NCBI GenBank assembly: GCA_050789255.1
Contig: JBOZRQ010000034.1
Location: 209,449-273,448 of the forward strand
Direction: 5' to 3'
From: JBOZRQ01 sp050789255
GTDB lineage: Bacteria; Bacillota; Sulfobacillia; Symbiobacteriales; Symbiobacteriaceae
Length of the DNA: 64,000 nt
How positions within the stretch are numbered: the stretch's first letter is position 1; every line of letters starts with the position of its first letter. The translations under genes and the position numbers were made by a program. Under the pieces are notes generated by a model. The model did no database searches and had not been told where the DNA came from. It saw only the letters and a list, made by a program, of their open reading frames with translations. Of this stretch, positions 34,659-42,483 are shown piece by piece.

Positions 34659-36233
34659 ATGCTAGACCTGATCATCAGCGGCGCCCGCATCATCGATGGC
34701 ACCGGCAACGCCTGGTTTCGGGGCGACGTCGGCGTCGAGGCGGGGCGCATTACCCGCATGGGCGACCTGTCCGGCGCCGCCGCCCGGCAGCGGATTGGCG
34801 CCGAGGACCACTACCTGGCGCCGGGCTTCATCGACATTCACACCCACTCCGACTTTACGCTCCAGCGCTTCCCGCGGGCCGAGAGCATGATCTCCCAGGG
34901 CGTCACCACCGAAGTGATGGGCAACTGCGGCCTCACCCCGTTCCCGGTCGCCCAGGAGCGGCTGGAACTGCTCCAGCGGTACACGGCCTCCATGGGGGCG
35001 GAACTCTCCTGGGAGTGGCGCTCCACCGGGGAGTTCCTGGCCTGCCTCGACCGCCTGCCCCTGAGCCACAACGTGATCCCCCAGGTCGGGCATGGCAGTG
35101 TCCGCATCGCTGCCATGGGCTTTGAGCAGCGGCAGCCGACGGCCGAGGAGTTAGAGACCATGCAGCGGCTGGTGGCGGCGGCCATGGAGGAGGGCGCCTG
35201 GGGCCTCTCCTCGGGGCTGATCTACACGCCGGGCACCTATGCCGATACGGCCGAACTGGTCGCCCTGGCCCAGGTGGCCCGCCGCTATGGGGGCTTCTAC
35301 TCGACCCACCTGCGCGACGAGGCCGACCACCTGGTGCCGGCGGTGGAGGAGGCGCTCACCATCGGCCTGGAGGCGGGGATCCCCGTGCAGCTATCGCACC
35401 ACAAGGTGATGGGGCAGCGCAACTGGGGGACGGTGAAGCGCACCCTGACCATGGTCGATGAGGCCCGCCGCCAGGGGCACGACGTGACGCTGGACCAGTA
35501 CCCGTACTCCGGGTCGGCCACCAGCTTCACCGCCTTCCTGCCGCCCTGGTCGCTGGCCGGGGGCGTCGAGGCGCTGCTGGGCCGCCTGCGCGACCCGGCC
35601 CAGCGGGCGCACATCGCCGCGGAGACCGAGGCCCGCAGGCCCATGGGCTGGGAGAAGGTGCTGGTGGCCGGGGTCCGGGCGCCCGAGCACGAGGAGCTGG
35701 AGGGGCTGACCATGGCCCAGGTGGGCGCCCGCCTGAACCGGGCGCCGGTGGAGGCCGGGCTCGACATGCTGCTCCGGGAGGGCGGGCCCTTCGCCATTGT
35801 CCGATTCGGCATGAGCGAAGACGATGTGGCCTACGTGATGCGCCACCCGCACGTCATGGTCGCCAGCGACGGCTCGGCGACGGCGCCCATCGCCGGGGGC
35901 AAGCCGCATCCCCGCAGCTACGGCACCTTCGTCCGGGTGCTGGGGCGCTACGTCCGGGAGGAGGGGAACCTCGGGCTGGAGGAGGCGATCCGCAAAATGA
36001 CCTCCCTGCCGGCCCAGCGGCTGGGGCTCTGGGATCGGGGGCTGATCCGGCCCGGCAGCGTCGCCGACCTGGTGCTCTTCCGGGCCGACCAGGTGGCTGA
36101 GTCCTCCACCTTCGAGGACCCGCACCGCTACGCGGCGGGCATCGACAAGGTCTGGGTGGGAGGCAGCCTGGTCTGGGAGGGTGGCAGCGACACGGGCGCC
36201 GTCGCCGGCCGGGTGCTGCGAAGGGGCGTGTAA
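34659..36233 (+). CDS. N-acyl-D-amino-acid deacylase (D-aminoacylase, amidohydrolase family)
   Basis: 524 residues, the usual length. Metal-binding HTHSD is at 61-65, the bridging Cys at 90 in MGNCGLTPF, and later ligands in STHLRDEAD and QLSHHKVMG. TLDQYPYSGSAT and the final SDGSAT and HPRSYGTF motifs match D-aminoacylases. It removes acyl groups from N-acyl-D-amino acids in the cytosol. Start ATG has CCGGAGGGACTT upstream. Monocistronic. Confidence 0.9.
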   Translation: MLDLIISGARIIDGTGNAWFRGDVGVEAGRITRMGDLSGAAARQRIGAEDHYLAPGFIDIHTHSDFTLQRFPRAESMISQGVTTEVMGNCGLTPFPVAQERLELLQRYTASMGAELSWEWRSTGEFLACLDRLPLSHNVIPQVGHGSVRIAAMGFEQRQPTAEELETMQRLVAAAMEEGAWGLSSGLIYTPGTYADTAELVALAQVARRYGGFYSTHLRDEADHLVPAVEEALTIGLEAGIPVQLSHHKVMGQRNWGTVKRTLTMVDEARRQGHDVTLDQYPYSGSATSFTAFLPPWSLAGGVEALLGRLRDPAQRAHIAAETEARRPMGWEKVLVAGVRAPEHEELEGLTMAQVGARLNRAPVEAGLDMLLREGGPFAIVRFGMSEDDVAYVMRHPHVMVASDGSATAPIAGGKPHPRSYGTFVRVLGRYVREEGNLGLEEAIRKMTSLPAQRLGLWDRGLIRPGSVADLVLFRADQVAESSTFEDPHRYAAGIDKVWVGGSLVWEGGSDTGAVAGRVLRRGV

Positions 36234-36651
36234 CGCCACAGACGCCGGGGGGTCCGTCAGTTTTTGAAACGCTCGGTCGCTGAGGATCCCCTGGATGTTG
36301 ACGATCCTCCGTCGATTTGCATGCCGCTCTACCCCGCCGGGGTAGGTTTAGCCGGACGGCGTTTGTCGAAACGCGCTACTTATTGGGGGATTTTGCCGGA
36401 TATCCGGGGTGAGAGCCACTCCCATGGGGTTAACCCCCGCCGCTGCGGGCCAGTATCGTCAAAACCGGGCGCCCTCAAGTGGGCGCCCGGTTTCAAATCT
36501 TGACGGAACACGCAGTAGAGACCTGTCCAGTCGCCTCGAGCAGGGCATACCCCCCTCACGGCTACCGCCCAGGCACAATCTTTTACGATTTTCACTTCCT
36601 CGTGTGACGTTTTGCCCGTGGGCACGTCCTATTTGGTGTAGGTGATGCGCT
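36234..36651. other. 418-bp intergenic region before the ECF sigma operon
   Basis: No gene seen. It contains a small inverted repeat CTACCCCG/CGGGGTAG (about 36331-36347), a strong terminator hairpin at 36462-36493 and then the promoter region of the sigma operon. No recognised riboswitch. Confidence 0.6.
36462..36493 (+). terminator. GC-rich hairpin terminator
   Basis: A 13-bp perfect stem AAACCGGGCGCCC/GGGCGCCCGGTTT with a 6-nt loop, followed by CAAATCTTG. It lies 230 bp after the D-aminoacylase stop and 160 bp before the sigma gene. Confidence 0.75.
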
Positions 36652-37182
36652 TTGGCAGTCGACACGGCGAGGGCCGCCCCCGAGGGCGCCCGGGAAGCCG
36701 CAAAAACCGAGACCTGGTACCGCAGCACATGGAACCAGCTGTACCGCTTTGTCTATGCGCGGGTCCAGAACCGTGAGGAGGCCGAGGACCTGACCCAGGA
36801 GACCTACTCCAAGCTCCTGGCCCGGGGCGAGTCCGGCCCGCCGACCCCCCAATACTTGTACACCACAGTGCTCAACCTGATCCGGGACCGCTGGCGCAGA
36901 AAACAGACACGAGGCGCGACCGTCCCCCTGGACGAGGCGCTCCTGGTCCGTGCTGGCCACGAAGAGGACGCCGCCGTCTCCCGGGCGTGGGTGCGGAGCC
37001 TGATGGACAGGCTGCCTGCGGACTACCGTACGGTGCTTGAACTGCGCATCGTGCAGGGGTACTCCCGCACCGAGGTGGCCAGGCGCATGGGCAAGAGCGA
37101 GACCGTGGTCCGGGGCCTGCAGTACCGGGCGCTTCAGGCGCTCCGGGAGATGATGCGGGACGAGATCGGGGAGGGGCGCTGA
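36652..37182 (+). CDS. ECF-type RNA polymerase sigma factor
   Basis: 176 residues, TTG start. Region 2 is visible (YRFVYARVQNREEAEDLTQE, then LLAR), as is region 4 (DRLPADYRTVLELRIVQGYS, then RTEVARRMGKSE). The stop is one base from the ATG of the next gene, which encodes a membrane protein with an anti-sigma layout, so the pair forms a sensing unit. Target promoters are unknown. Confidence 0.85.
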   Translation: MAVDTARAAPEGAREAAKTETWYRSTWNQLYRFVYARVQNREEAEDLTQETYSKLLARGESGPPTPQYLYTTVLNLIRDRWRRKQTRGATVPLDEALLVRAGHEEDAAVSRAWVRSLMDRLPADYRTVLELRIVQGYSRTEVARRMGKSETVVRGLQYRALQALREMMRDEIGEGR

Positions 37183-37183
37183 G

Positions 37184-38602
37184 ATGCTACAGGAAGAGCG
37201 CTTGGATGCGCAGATCGACCGACTCCTGAACGAACGCCGGCCGGACAGCCCGCTCGATGAAGACGAAGCAGAGCTCCTGGCCGTGGTCCGGGCTGTCAAG
37301 GGCCTCCGTCATCCCGCCAAACGGGCCCGCCGGTGGATGGGGCTTGCCGCCGTAGCCGCTGTGGCGGCGGCCGTGATCTTTGGGACCATCTTCCTGCCCC
37401 TGGGCGGCCGGGCCAGCGTGGTCCAGGCCATGGAGCAGACCATCAGCCAGATTAGTAGCTATCATGCAGTGATAGAGCACCGCTTTGAGGGGCCCAACCC
37501 CGGGCAGGTGGAGGTTCGGACCGAAGAGGTCTGGTACCAGGGCGACAAATACGCCTGGAGGAACCCTGAAGGCGAGGAGATCATCAGCGACGGGGAGCGG
37601 GAGTGGAAGATCAACCATTACAGTCGAGTCGTAGACTACAGCTTCCCGCTGGCGCCGAAACTCCACCCGTTCCAGCCCGCCAACCTGCTGAAGGCGGTGC
37701 GCAACCAGCCGTACACCATCGTGGCGCACGAGCAGGTAGCCGGGCGCCCGGCGACCCGGGTCTCCTTTGCCGTACCGCAGCTCAAATCGTATGAGATGTG
37801 GATCGACACAGAGACCAAGCTCCCGCTGCAGATCGAGATGCACTACTGGGCCGGCACGGTCGCCATCATGTCCTACAAGACCTTCGAGCTGAATCTAACC
37901 ATTCCGGCCGACCGTTTTGCCTTCAAGCACCCGGACGGGTACTCCCGCGCTGACATCGGCGCACGGGTGGCCAGTCTGGAGGAGGCTGAGAGACGGACCG
38001 GCATCAAGCCGGTCAAGCTGAACGAGAGCCCGTCCATCGTGGTCCTTGCCGGCAACACGATCTACATGGGCTTCGGCGATGTGCTGGTGACCCAGGGGCC
38101 GGAGAACTATCTGATCCCCGACCAGCGGCGCGCCTACGGATGGTCCGGCGAAGGCCCCGTCTGGTCCCACGGAGATCAGTGGTTCACCTGGAACCAGGGT
38201 GGGGTTGGCTTTAATGTCCGCGGCGGCGACCGCGCTGTGGACATCGTCCGGCAGATCCTCCCCGACCTGAGCCTGCCCTATGAGCCCTACCGAAACCCCT
38301 ACCTGGTCTCCCTGATCGAGGAGCCGGTGCAGGTTGACATGGAGGCGGCCATGGCAGCCGAGATCGAGCATGCCAGGGCCCCCCGGGCCCATGCGGACAG
38401 GGCGCTACCCATTCCGGTGGCGCAGCGGTTCGTGGCACAGAGTGCGCAGGTTCCCGACAGCGCCTTCCTGGTGGCCGGCAACAACGGTGGCGAGGCGATC
38501 GTGACCGTCGCCGAAGGGCCGATCTCCAAGGTCTACCTGCGGCGGGTCGCCCGCCAGGATGAGCAGGGCCTCTGGTGGGTGATCGGTTTCGACCGCCGAT
38601 AG
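37184..38602 (+). CDS. membrane anti-sigma-like protein with LolA-type extracellular domain
   Basis: 472 residues. A cytosolic N-terminus of about 50 residues (no zinc motif) is followed by a membrane segment (about 51-74), then an external region starting VVQAMEQTISQISSYHAVIE, the pattern of LolA/MucB-like lipoprotein-sensor domains, with IDTETKLPLQIEMHYW. A second external domain follows (about 270-472). It is paired with the ECF sigma factor upstream; overlap and layout suggest regulation of that factor by envelope state. The direct sigma-binding motif cannot be seen. Confidence 0.7.
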   Translation: MLQEERLDAQIDRLLNERRPDSPLDEDEAELLAVVRAVKGLRHPAKRARRWMGLAAVAAVAAAVIFGTIFLPLGGRASVVQAMEQTISQISSYHAVIEHRFEGPNPGQVEVRTEEVWYQGDKYAWRNPEGEEIISDGEREWKINHYSRVVDYSFPLAPKLHPFQPANLLKAVRNQPYTIVAHEQVAGRPATRVSFAVPQLKSYEMWIDTETKLPLQIEMHYWAGTVAIMSYKTFELNLTIPADRFAFKHPDGYSRADIGARVASLEEAERRTGIKPVKLNESPSIVVLAGNTIYMGFGDVLVTQGPENYLIPDQRRAYGWSGEGPVWSHGDQWFTWNQGGVGFNVRGGDRAVDIVRQILPDLSLPYEPYRNPYLVSLIEEPVQVDMEAAMAAEIEHARAPRAHADRALPIPVAQRFVAQSAQVPDSAFLVAGNNGGEAIVTVAEGPISKVYLRRVARQDEQGLWWVIGFDRR

Positions 38603-38611
38603 AGATAGCAG

Positions 38612-38653
38612 AACCGCCCCGTCCGGCGCACGTGAGCGCCAGGCGGGGCGGTT
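38612..38653 (+). terminator. terminator of the ECF operon
   Basis: AACCGCCCC/GGGGCGGTT (9 bp) with an internal GGCGC/GCGCC stem, followed by TCGCTTT. It lies directly between two convergent genes. Confidence 0.75.
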
Positions 38654-38658
38654 TCGCT

Positions 38659-39207
38659 TTAGCTGATGCGGGCCCGAAGGCTCTGATTTAGGGCTGCGGC
38701 GTCCTGGAGCGCCCGGCTGTCTGCCATGATGTCGCCGGGCTTGCCGCCCTGGCCGATCAGGTAGCCGCCGTACTTCATCCCCAGGAAGTCGAAGATCAGG
38801 CCGAACTGCTCCACCAACGGGATCGCCTTGCGGCGAACCTGGTCCCCGCCGACGATCACAGCGTAGCCTTCCTTCTCACGGATCCGCTCCTTGAAGCCCA
38901 GCCGGGGATCCCGCAGGGCGTGGGAGAAGGAGTCCACGAAGTTCTTCATCGCACCGCTCATGCCGTACCAGTACAGCGGGGTAACGAAGAGCAGAATGTC
39001 GTGTTCGAGCATCTGTGTAATCATGCGCCCGTACTCCTCGGGCACAGGCGGGAAGCCTTTCGGGTCGTGGCGCAGGTCGGTGATCGGCGCAACCGGCTGC
39101 TCATAGAGGTACAGGCGGGTGGCAGGTAGATCCCGCAGGAGGTGCTCGGCGAGGATCTCCGAGTTGGCGCCCCGCCGGGAACTGCCGTAGATGGCCATTA
39201 GCTTCAA
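38659..39207 (-). CDS. NADPH-dependent FMN reductase / flavodoxin-like oxidoreductase
   Basis: 182 residues from a TTG at 39207, chosen because GAGGAA lies 9 nt upstream; an ATG three codons later is possible. The FMN phosphate loop is IYGSSRRGANSEIL at the N-terminus, and the family motif TPLYWYGMSGAMKNFVDSFS is present. Such enzymes reduce quinones, azo compounds or metals with flavin. Cytosolic. Substrate unknown. Confidence 0.85.
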   Translation of the reverse strand: MKLMAIYGSSRRGANSEILAEHLLRDLPATRLYLYEQPVAPITDLRHDPKGFPPVPEEYGRMITQMLEHDILLFVTPLYWYGMSGAMKNFVDSFSHALRDPRLGFKERIREKEGYAVIVGGDQVRRKAIPLVEQFGLIFDFLGMKYGGYLIGQGGKPGDIMADSRALQDAAALNQSLRARIS

Positions 39208-39292
39208 GATCACACTTCCTCGCGTCAGTATCGTTCTCTTATCGTACCACAGAACCTGCTGAGATGTTCCGGGGCAAAGGGGCAAAGGAAGG

Positions 39293-39317
39293 GAGCCGCT
39301 GCTCTGCGCAGCGGCTC
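39293..39317 (-). terminator. terminator of the carbonic anhydrase gene
   Basis: GAGCCGCTGC/GCAGCGGCTC with a 5-nt loop, 6 bp after the stop; the minus strand continues CCTTCCTTTG. Confidence 0.75.
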
Positions 39318-39323
39318 ATAAGA

Positions 39324-39887
39324 TCAGCCCTCGTACCCGTTGATCAAGAGTTCCAGCCGGCCGCTCACCGGGTCGAACATCAGCCCGTGGACGGGCACGT
39401 CGGCAGGAATGAACGGGCTTTGGCGGATCACCCCAACCACCCGGCGGACGTTGCCGTAGGGGTCCTGGAAGGCGCCCAGCCACTCCCTCAGGCCGGGCTC
39501 CAGGTCAGCGATCGCCTCGGTAGGTACTCCCCGTGAGAGCATGCGCCGCTCGAATTCCTCGCCGTCGATCTGTGCCATGCCGCAGTCGCGGTGCCCCACC
39601 ACGTAGATCTCCTCGCAGCCCATGCCGTAGACCGCCACCACCAGGCTTCGCATCACGCCGCCGTTCGGATCGATGATGGTGTTGCCCGCGTTCTTGATCA
39701 CCTTCGCTTCGCCCCGCTTGATGCCCAGCGCCGGTTCCAGGAACTCCACCAGGCGGGTGTCCATGCAGGTGAAAAGCGCGATCTTCTTCGCCGGAGCCTT
39801 GCTGAGCGGGCGCTCCCGTTCCTCCACAAACCTGGCGTTGTGTTCCAGAATCTCCCCCAGAAGCGTTGGCACTCGTCGACCCCCCAC
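39324..39887 (-). CDS. beta-class carbonic anhydrase
   Basis: 187 residues (a GTG five codons later with GGGGGG upstream is an equally good start). The zinc ligands are in TCMDTR (Cys, with the Asp-Arg dyad) and GHRDCGM (His and Cys), and the NAGNTI motif is present. It interconverts CO2 and bicarbonate. The length and the RRVVGVIRQSPFIP ending match the type IV-like short beta enzymes of Firmicutes. Confidence 0.9.
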   Translation of the reverse strand: MGGRRVPTLLGEILEHNARFVEERERPLSKAPAKKIALFTCMDTRLVEFLEPALGIKRGEAKVIKNAGNTIIDPNGGVMRSLVVAVYGMGCEEIYVVGHRDCGMAQIDGEEFERRMLSRGVPTEAIADLEPGLREWLGAFQDPYGNVRRVVGVIRQSPFIPADVPVHGLMFDPVSGRLELLINGYEG

Positions 39888-39932
39888 TGTTCTCCCGTTT
39901 CTAGGGAATTCTCGCAGGGATCAAGCTGAATG

Positions 39933-40934
39933 TCAACACCCGGACTCTGCCCCGCAGGCTATGGGTAGAGCAACGCACACCTTGCGCCGCAAGACAAAGG
40001 AGCAATCCGCAGCGCCGTCAGAGGGCTCGGAAAGCCTCCCCGAGGTGGTGTAGGCCCCGAAGGTGACCGGCAGGTCGACCCAAACGGACTCCGTCAGGGT
40101 GAACTCCTTGCATCGCTGGGTGCCGCTCCCGCTGCCGTCGCAACAGGCCACCGCATCTACAGCGACAGGAACCTCAATGATGAACTCCTGGCGCAGCGTG
40201 TGCTCGCACCCAGCACCGCCCACTAACTCCTGGCGCCCGCAACGAATCCGTGGATGGCAGATGCACCCCGACGCCTCCACCTGAATCGGCAGTCCGGTCG
40301 GGTTGTCGCAGGAGATCTCGGCGCCTGAGCCGTGGCCGACCAGCGTAACCGAGACCGGGCGGGCGCCGCCCCGCACCGAGATCGCCATCTCCGCCTCTCG
40401 CCAGCCGGGACCCCCGGGACGGAAGGCGAGGTCAAGATTGCACCTGGAACTTGGGTAGATCTCAACGCCGGAGCAGTCCTCTCCGACCATGCGAAAGTCC
40501 CCGGCGTGCTCGCCGCGCAGCTCCACCCTGGTCACCCGGAGCGGGTCGAGCCCCAGGTTGGTCAGTTCGAGCGAGGCCACAGGGCGGCGTTTCCCGACGC
40601 ACCCACTGCCGAAGTGCAGGCGAGGGGCGTTTGGAACGGCCAGGGGGCCGCAGAGGACGGGCGTCAGGGCGGGCAGATCCGCTAGTACGCCGATGAACGC
40701 TGGGATGGTAACCGGCTGGCCGTCACTGCCCCGCATGCCCCACGCCCACAGGCTGCCGTCCCCTTTGAGCGCGAGGGTGTGAATACTGCCGGCGCCCACT
40801 GCGATGACATCTCGTAGCCCCTCGACTCGCTTGGGTCGGCCCGGGGGCACCGCCACCCACACCGTACCGTCCGAACGGAGCATAACGGTATGGGCGCAGC
40901 CGCTGGCCGTTTGAACGATCACTGGTTCGGCCAT
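39933..40934 (-). CDS. Cys-rich protein with RCC1-like and beta-sandwich domains
   Basis: 333 residues from the ATG at 40934 (GGGGAGG 7 nt upstream). Residues about 1-90 resemble RCC1-type propeller strands (GCAHTVMLRSDGTVWV, GAGSIHTLALKGDGSLWAWG). Residues about 100-210 look like an ASPM/SPD-2/Hydin-type beta-sandwich (SLELTNLGLDPLRVTRVELR). The rest holds three Cys-containing repeats ending in EVPVAVDA, DLPVTFGA and ALPIACGA. The same type of repeat is in the adjacent 127-residue protein. No signal peptide. A spore-surface or other Cys-crosslinked structural role is inference. Confidence 0.55.
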   Translation of the reverse strand: MAEPVIVQTASGCAHTVMLRSDGTVWVAVPPGRPKRVEGLRDVIAVGAGSIHTLALKGDGSLWAWGMRGSDGQPVTIPAFIGVLADLPALTPVLCGPLAVPNAPRLHFGSGCVGKRRPVASLELTNLGLDPLRVTRVELRGEHAGDFRMVGEDCSGVEIYPSSRCNLDLAFRPGGPGWREAEMAISVRGGARPVSVTLVGHGSGAEISCDNPTGLPIQVEASGCICHPRIRCGRQELVGGAGCEHTLRQEFIIEVPVAVDAVACCDGSGSGTQRCKEFTLTESVWVDLPVTFGAYTTSGRLSEPSDGAADCSFVLRRKVCVALPIACGAESGC

Positions 40935-40995
40935 CTGCAAGCCTCCCCGTTGGAAACTCGGGTGGCGCCCCCCTAAGGAGGGCGCCATTGAAAAA

Positions 40996-41379
40996 TCATT
41001 CAGGCGAATCGGACGAACTGCTGGACTCGCTGCTCGACTCTGAATCGCAGAGGCAGTTGACGGGATCTGTCGAAGCGGGGCCGCAGAAAACGCCGGTCAA
41101 CTCGCACTCTGTCTTGGCCCCAAAGCGCACGGGGACCTCCACGCACAGTTCCTGGAAGATCGTGATCCTGCACCGCTCGCCGCTGCTCCGGTGATACCCG
41201 GACCAGTGGTGGTCTCGATCGCAGTCGTCGTGGACGATCTCCGCTTCCAAGCAAGTAACCGTGACCGGCCCGCACTCCAGGCAAGGGGTAATGACCACCT
41301 CGCCGGTCAGGCCGACGCGCTGGAAGACTGTCAGGTCACAGTCCCCGGTATGGTGTTTGTGGCCGCGAGACGTTGCCAT
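40996..41379 (-). CDS. small Cys/Ser-rich protein related to its downstream neighbour
   Basis: 127 residues. It has two Cys-bounded units (CDLTVFQRVGLTGEVVITPC and CRITIFQELCVEVPVRFGAK) matching the repeats in the downstream 333-residue protein, and a tail of Ser/Glu (SESSSESSSSSDSPE). The N-terminus is His-rich. Layout resembles spore coat or exosporium proteins of Bacilli and Clostridia in composition, but no family is recognised. It is 61 bp upstream of its partner on the same strand, so probably in one operon. Confidence 0.55.
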   Translation of the reverse strand: MATSRGHKHHTGDCDLTVFQRVGLTGEVVITPCLECGPVTVTCLEAEIVHDDCDRDHHWSGYHRSSGERCRITIFQELCVEVPVRFGAKTECELTGVFCGPASTDPVNCLCDSESSSESSSSSDSPE

Positions 41380-41427
41380 AAGGCGTTTGGTCCCTCCTGG
41401 GCGGCCGCTAGAGCAGCCTGCTCCAGC

Positions 41428-41979
41428 CTATGCACGAGATGACATAAAGGCCGCGACGATCTCTGCTGAAGGCTTGACCTCAACGTAGTTCTCAAGATTA
41501 TCGAAGCCGTCGAAGAGCCAGTTGGCGTGGGCGATCGTGAGCCGGGCTTCGAGGGCAGGGGTGTCGCTGGTGGTGTGGGCGTCGGCCACGAGCACCACGT
41601 TGTAGCCGAGCGTGGTGGCGCGCCGGCAGGCCGAGTCGACGCAGTACTCGGTCTTCGCACCGCAGACGATCAGCTGGGAGACGGCCCGCTCCTGCAGCTC
41701 TTCATGCAGGCGGGTCCCGTAGAAGGGGTCACACGCCTTCTTGCGAACCACCAGTTCGCCCTGCTGCGGGGCGATGGCCGGGTGGATCTGCCAGGGCTCA
41801 CTGCCCTCCGGGCCCGCGTCATCATCCTGAACATAGATAACGGGCACGCCGTGCTGCCTCGCCTGGCCAAGCATCTCCGCGATCTTCTCCAGGACCTGCG
41901 GCACCTCATAGCATGGGCGCTTCCCCTGCAAAACCCCGACCTGGGCATCGATCACCATCAGCGCGCTCTTCTCGCTCAA
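41428..41979 (-). CDS. isochorismatase-family cysteine hydrolase
   Basis: 183 residues, TTG start after AGGAGG. The catalytic triad is visible: Asp11 (MVIDAQVGVL), Lys near 81 (VRKKACDPF) and Cys near 113 (AKTEYCVDSACR). The cis-peptide region GAKTEYCV is typical. Members hydrolyse nicotinamide, N-carbamoyl compounds or isochorismate; the substrate is not determined here. Confidence 0.88.
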   Translation of the reverse strand: MSEKSALMVIDAQVGVLQGKRPCYEVPQVLEKIAEMLGQARQHGVPVIYVQDDDAGPEGSEPWQIHPAIAPQQGELVVRKKACDPFYGTRLHEELQERAVSQLIVCGAKTEYCVDSACRRATTLGYNVVLVADAHTTSDTPALEARLTIAHANWLFDGFDNLENYVEVKPSAEIVAAFMSSRA

Positions 41980-42084
41980 CTGTGTGCGTCCTCCTGCTGT
42001 GAAACGTCAGAATATAGACAGGGTACGCTAAGTTGAGGTAAGAAGCAACAGGGCAGAACGGATTGGATCGTTCTTTCCCTCAGG

Positions 42085-42441
42085 TCAGGGGTCGCGCCGG
42101 AAGCCGGTCATCATGTACACAATGCCGATCCAGACGCCGCGCATATTCCGGTAGGTGAGCACCAGAAAGACGGCTGAGGCCACAATGCCGTAGGTGAGCA
42201 GGTCCGTCAGGGAGATATCGGTCAACAGGCCCAGGAGGAGGATGGCGGTGCCCACCACGACCACCGTGCCGGTGTAGGCCATGAACATCGAGCCGAGGAA
42301 GTCGCCCTCACCGGGCTCGAAGTTTGCCCCGCAGACCGGGCACTGATCATTGCGCACCGTCCACGATGCGTAGAGTTTACCCTCGTGGCACCTCGGACAG
42401 ATCAGCAGCAGGCCATACCACATCGCTCGCAGCCATTCCAT
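42085..42441 (-). CDS. DUF983 zinc-ribbon membrane protein, second copy
   Basis: 118 residues from the ATG at 42441 (GGAGGGG 6 nt upstream). CPRCHEG and CPVCG pairs, the family motif NFEPGEGDFLGSMFMAY, two membrane helices, and the ending YRNMRGVWIGI. Not beside oxidase genes; follows the Amt-PII gene on the same strand by about 40 bp in reverse order (downstream of it). Confidence 0.85.
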   Translation of the reverse strand: MEWLRAMWYGLLLICPRCHEGKLYASWTVRNDQCPVCGANFEPGEGDFLGSMFMAYTGTVVVVGTAILLLGLLTDISLTDLLTYGIVASAVFLVLTYRNMRGVWIGIVYMMTGFRRDP

Positions 42442-42483
42442 GACAGACCCCTCCACGGGACTAGTCTGCCGCCAAAGCGGTGG

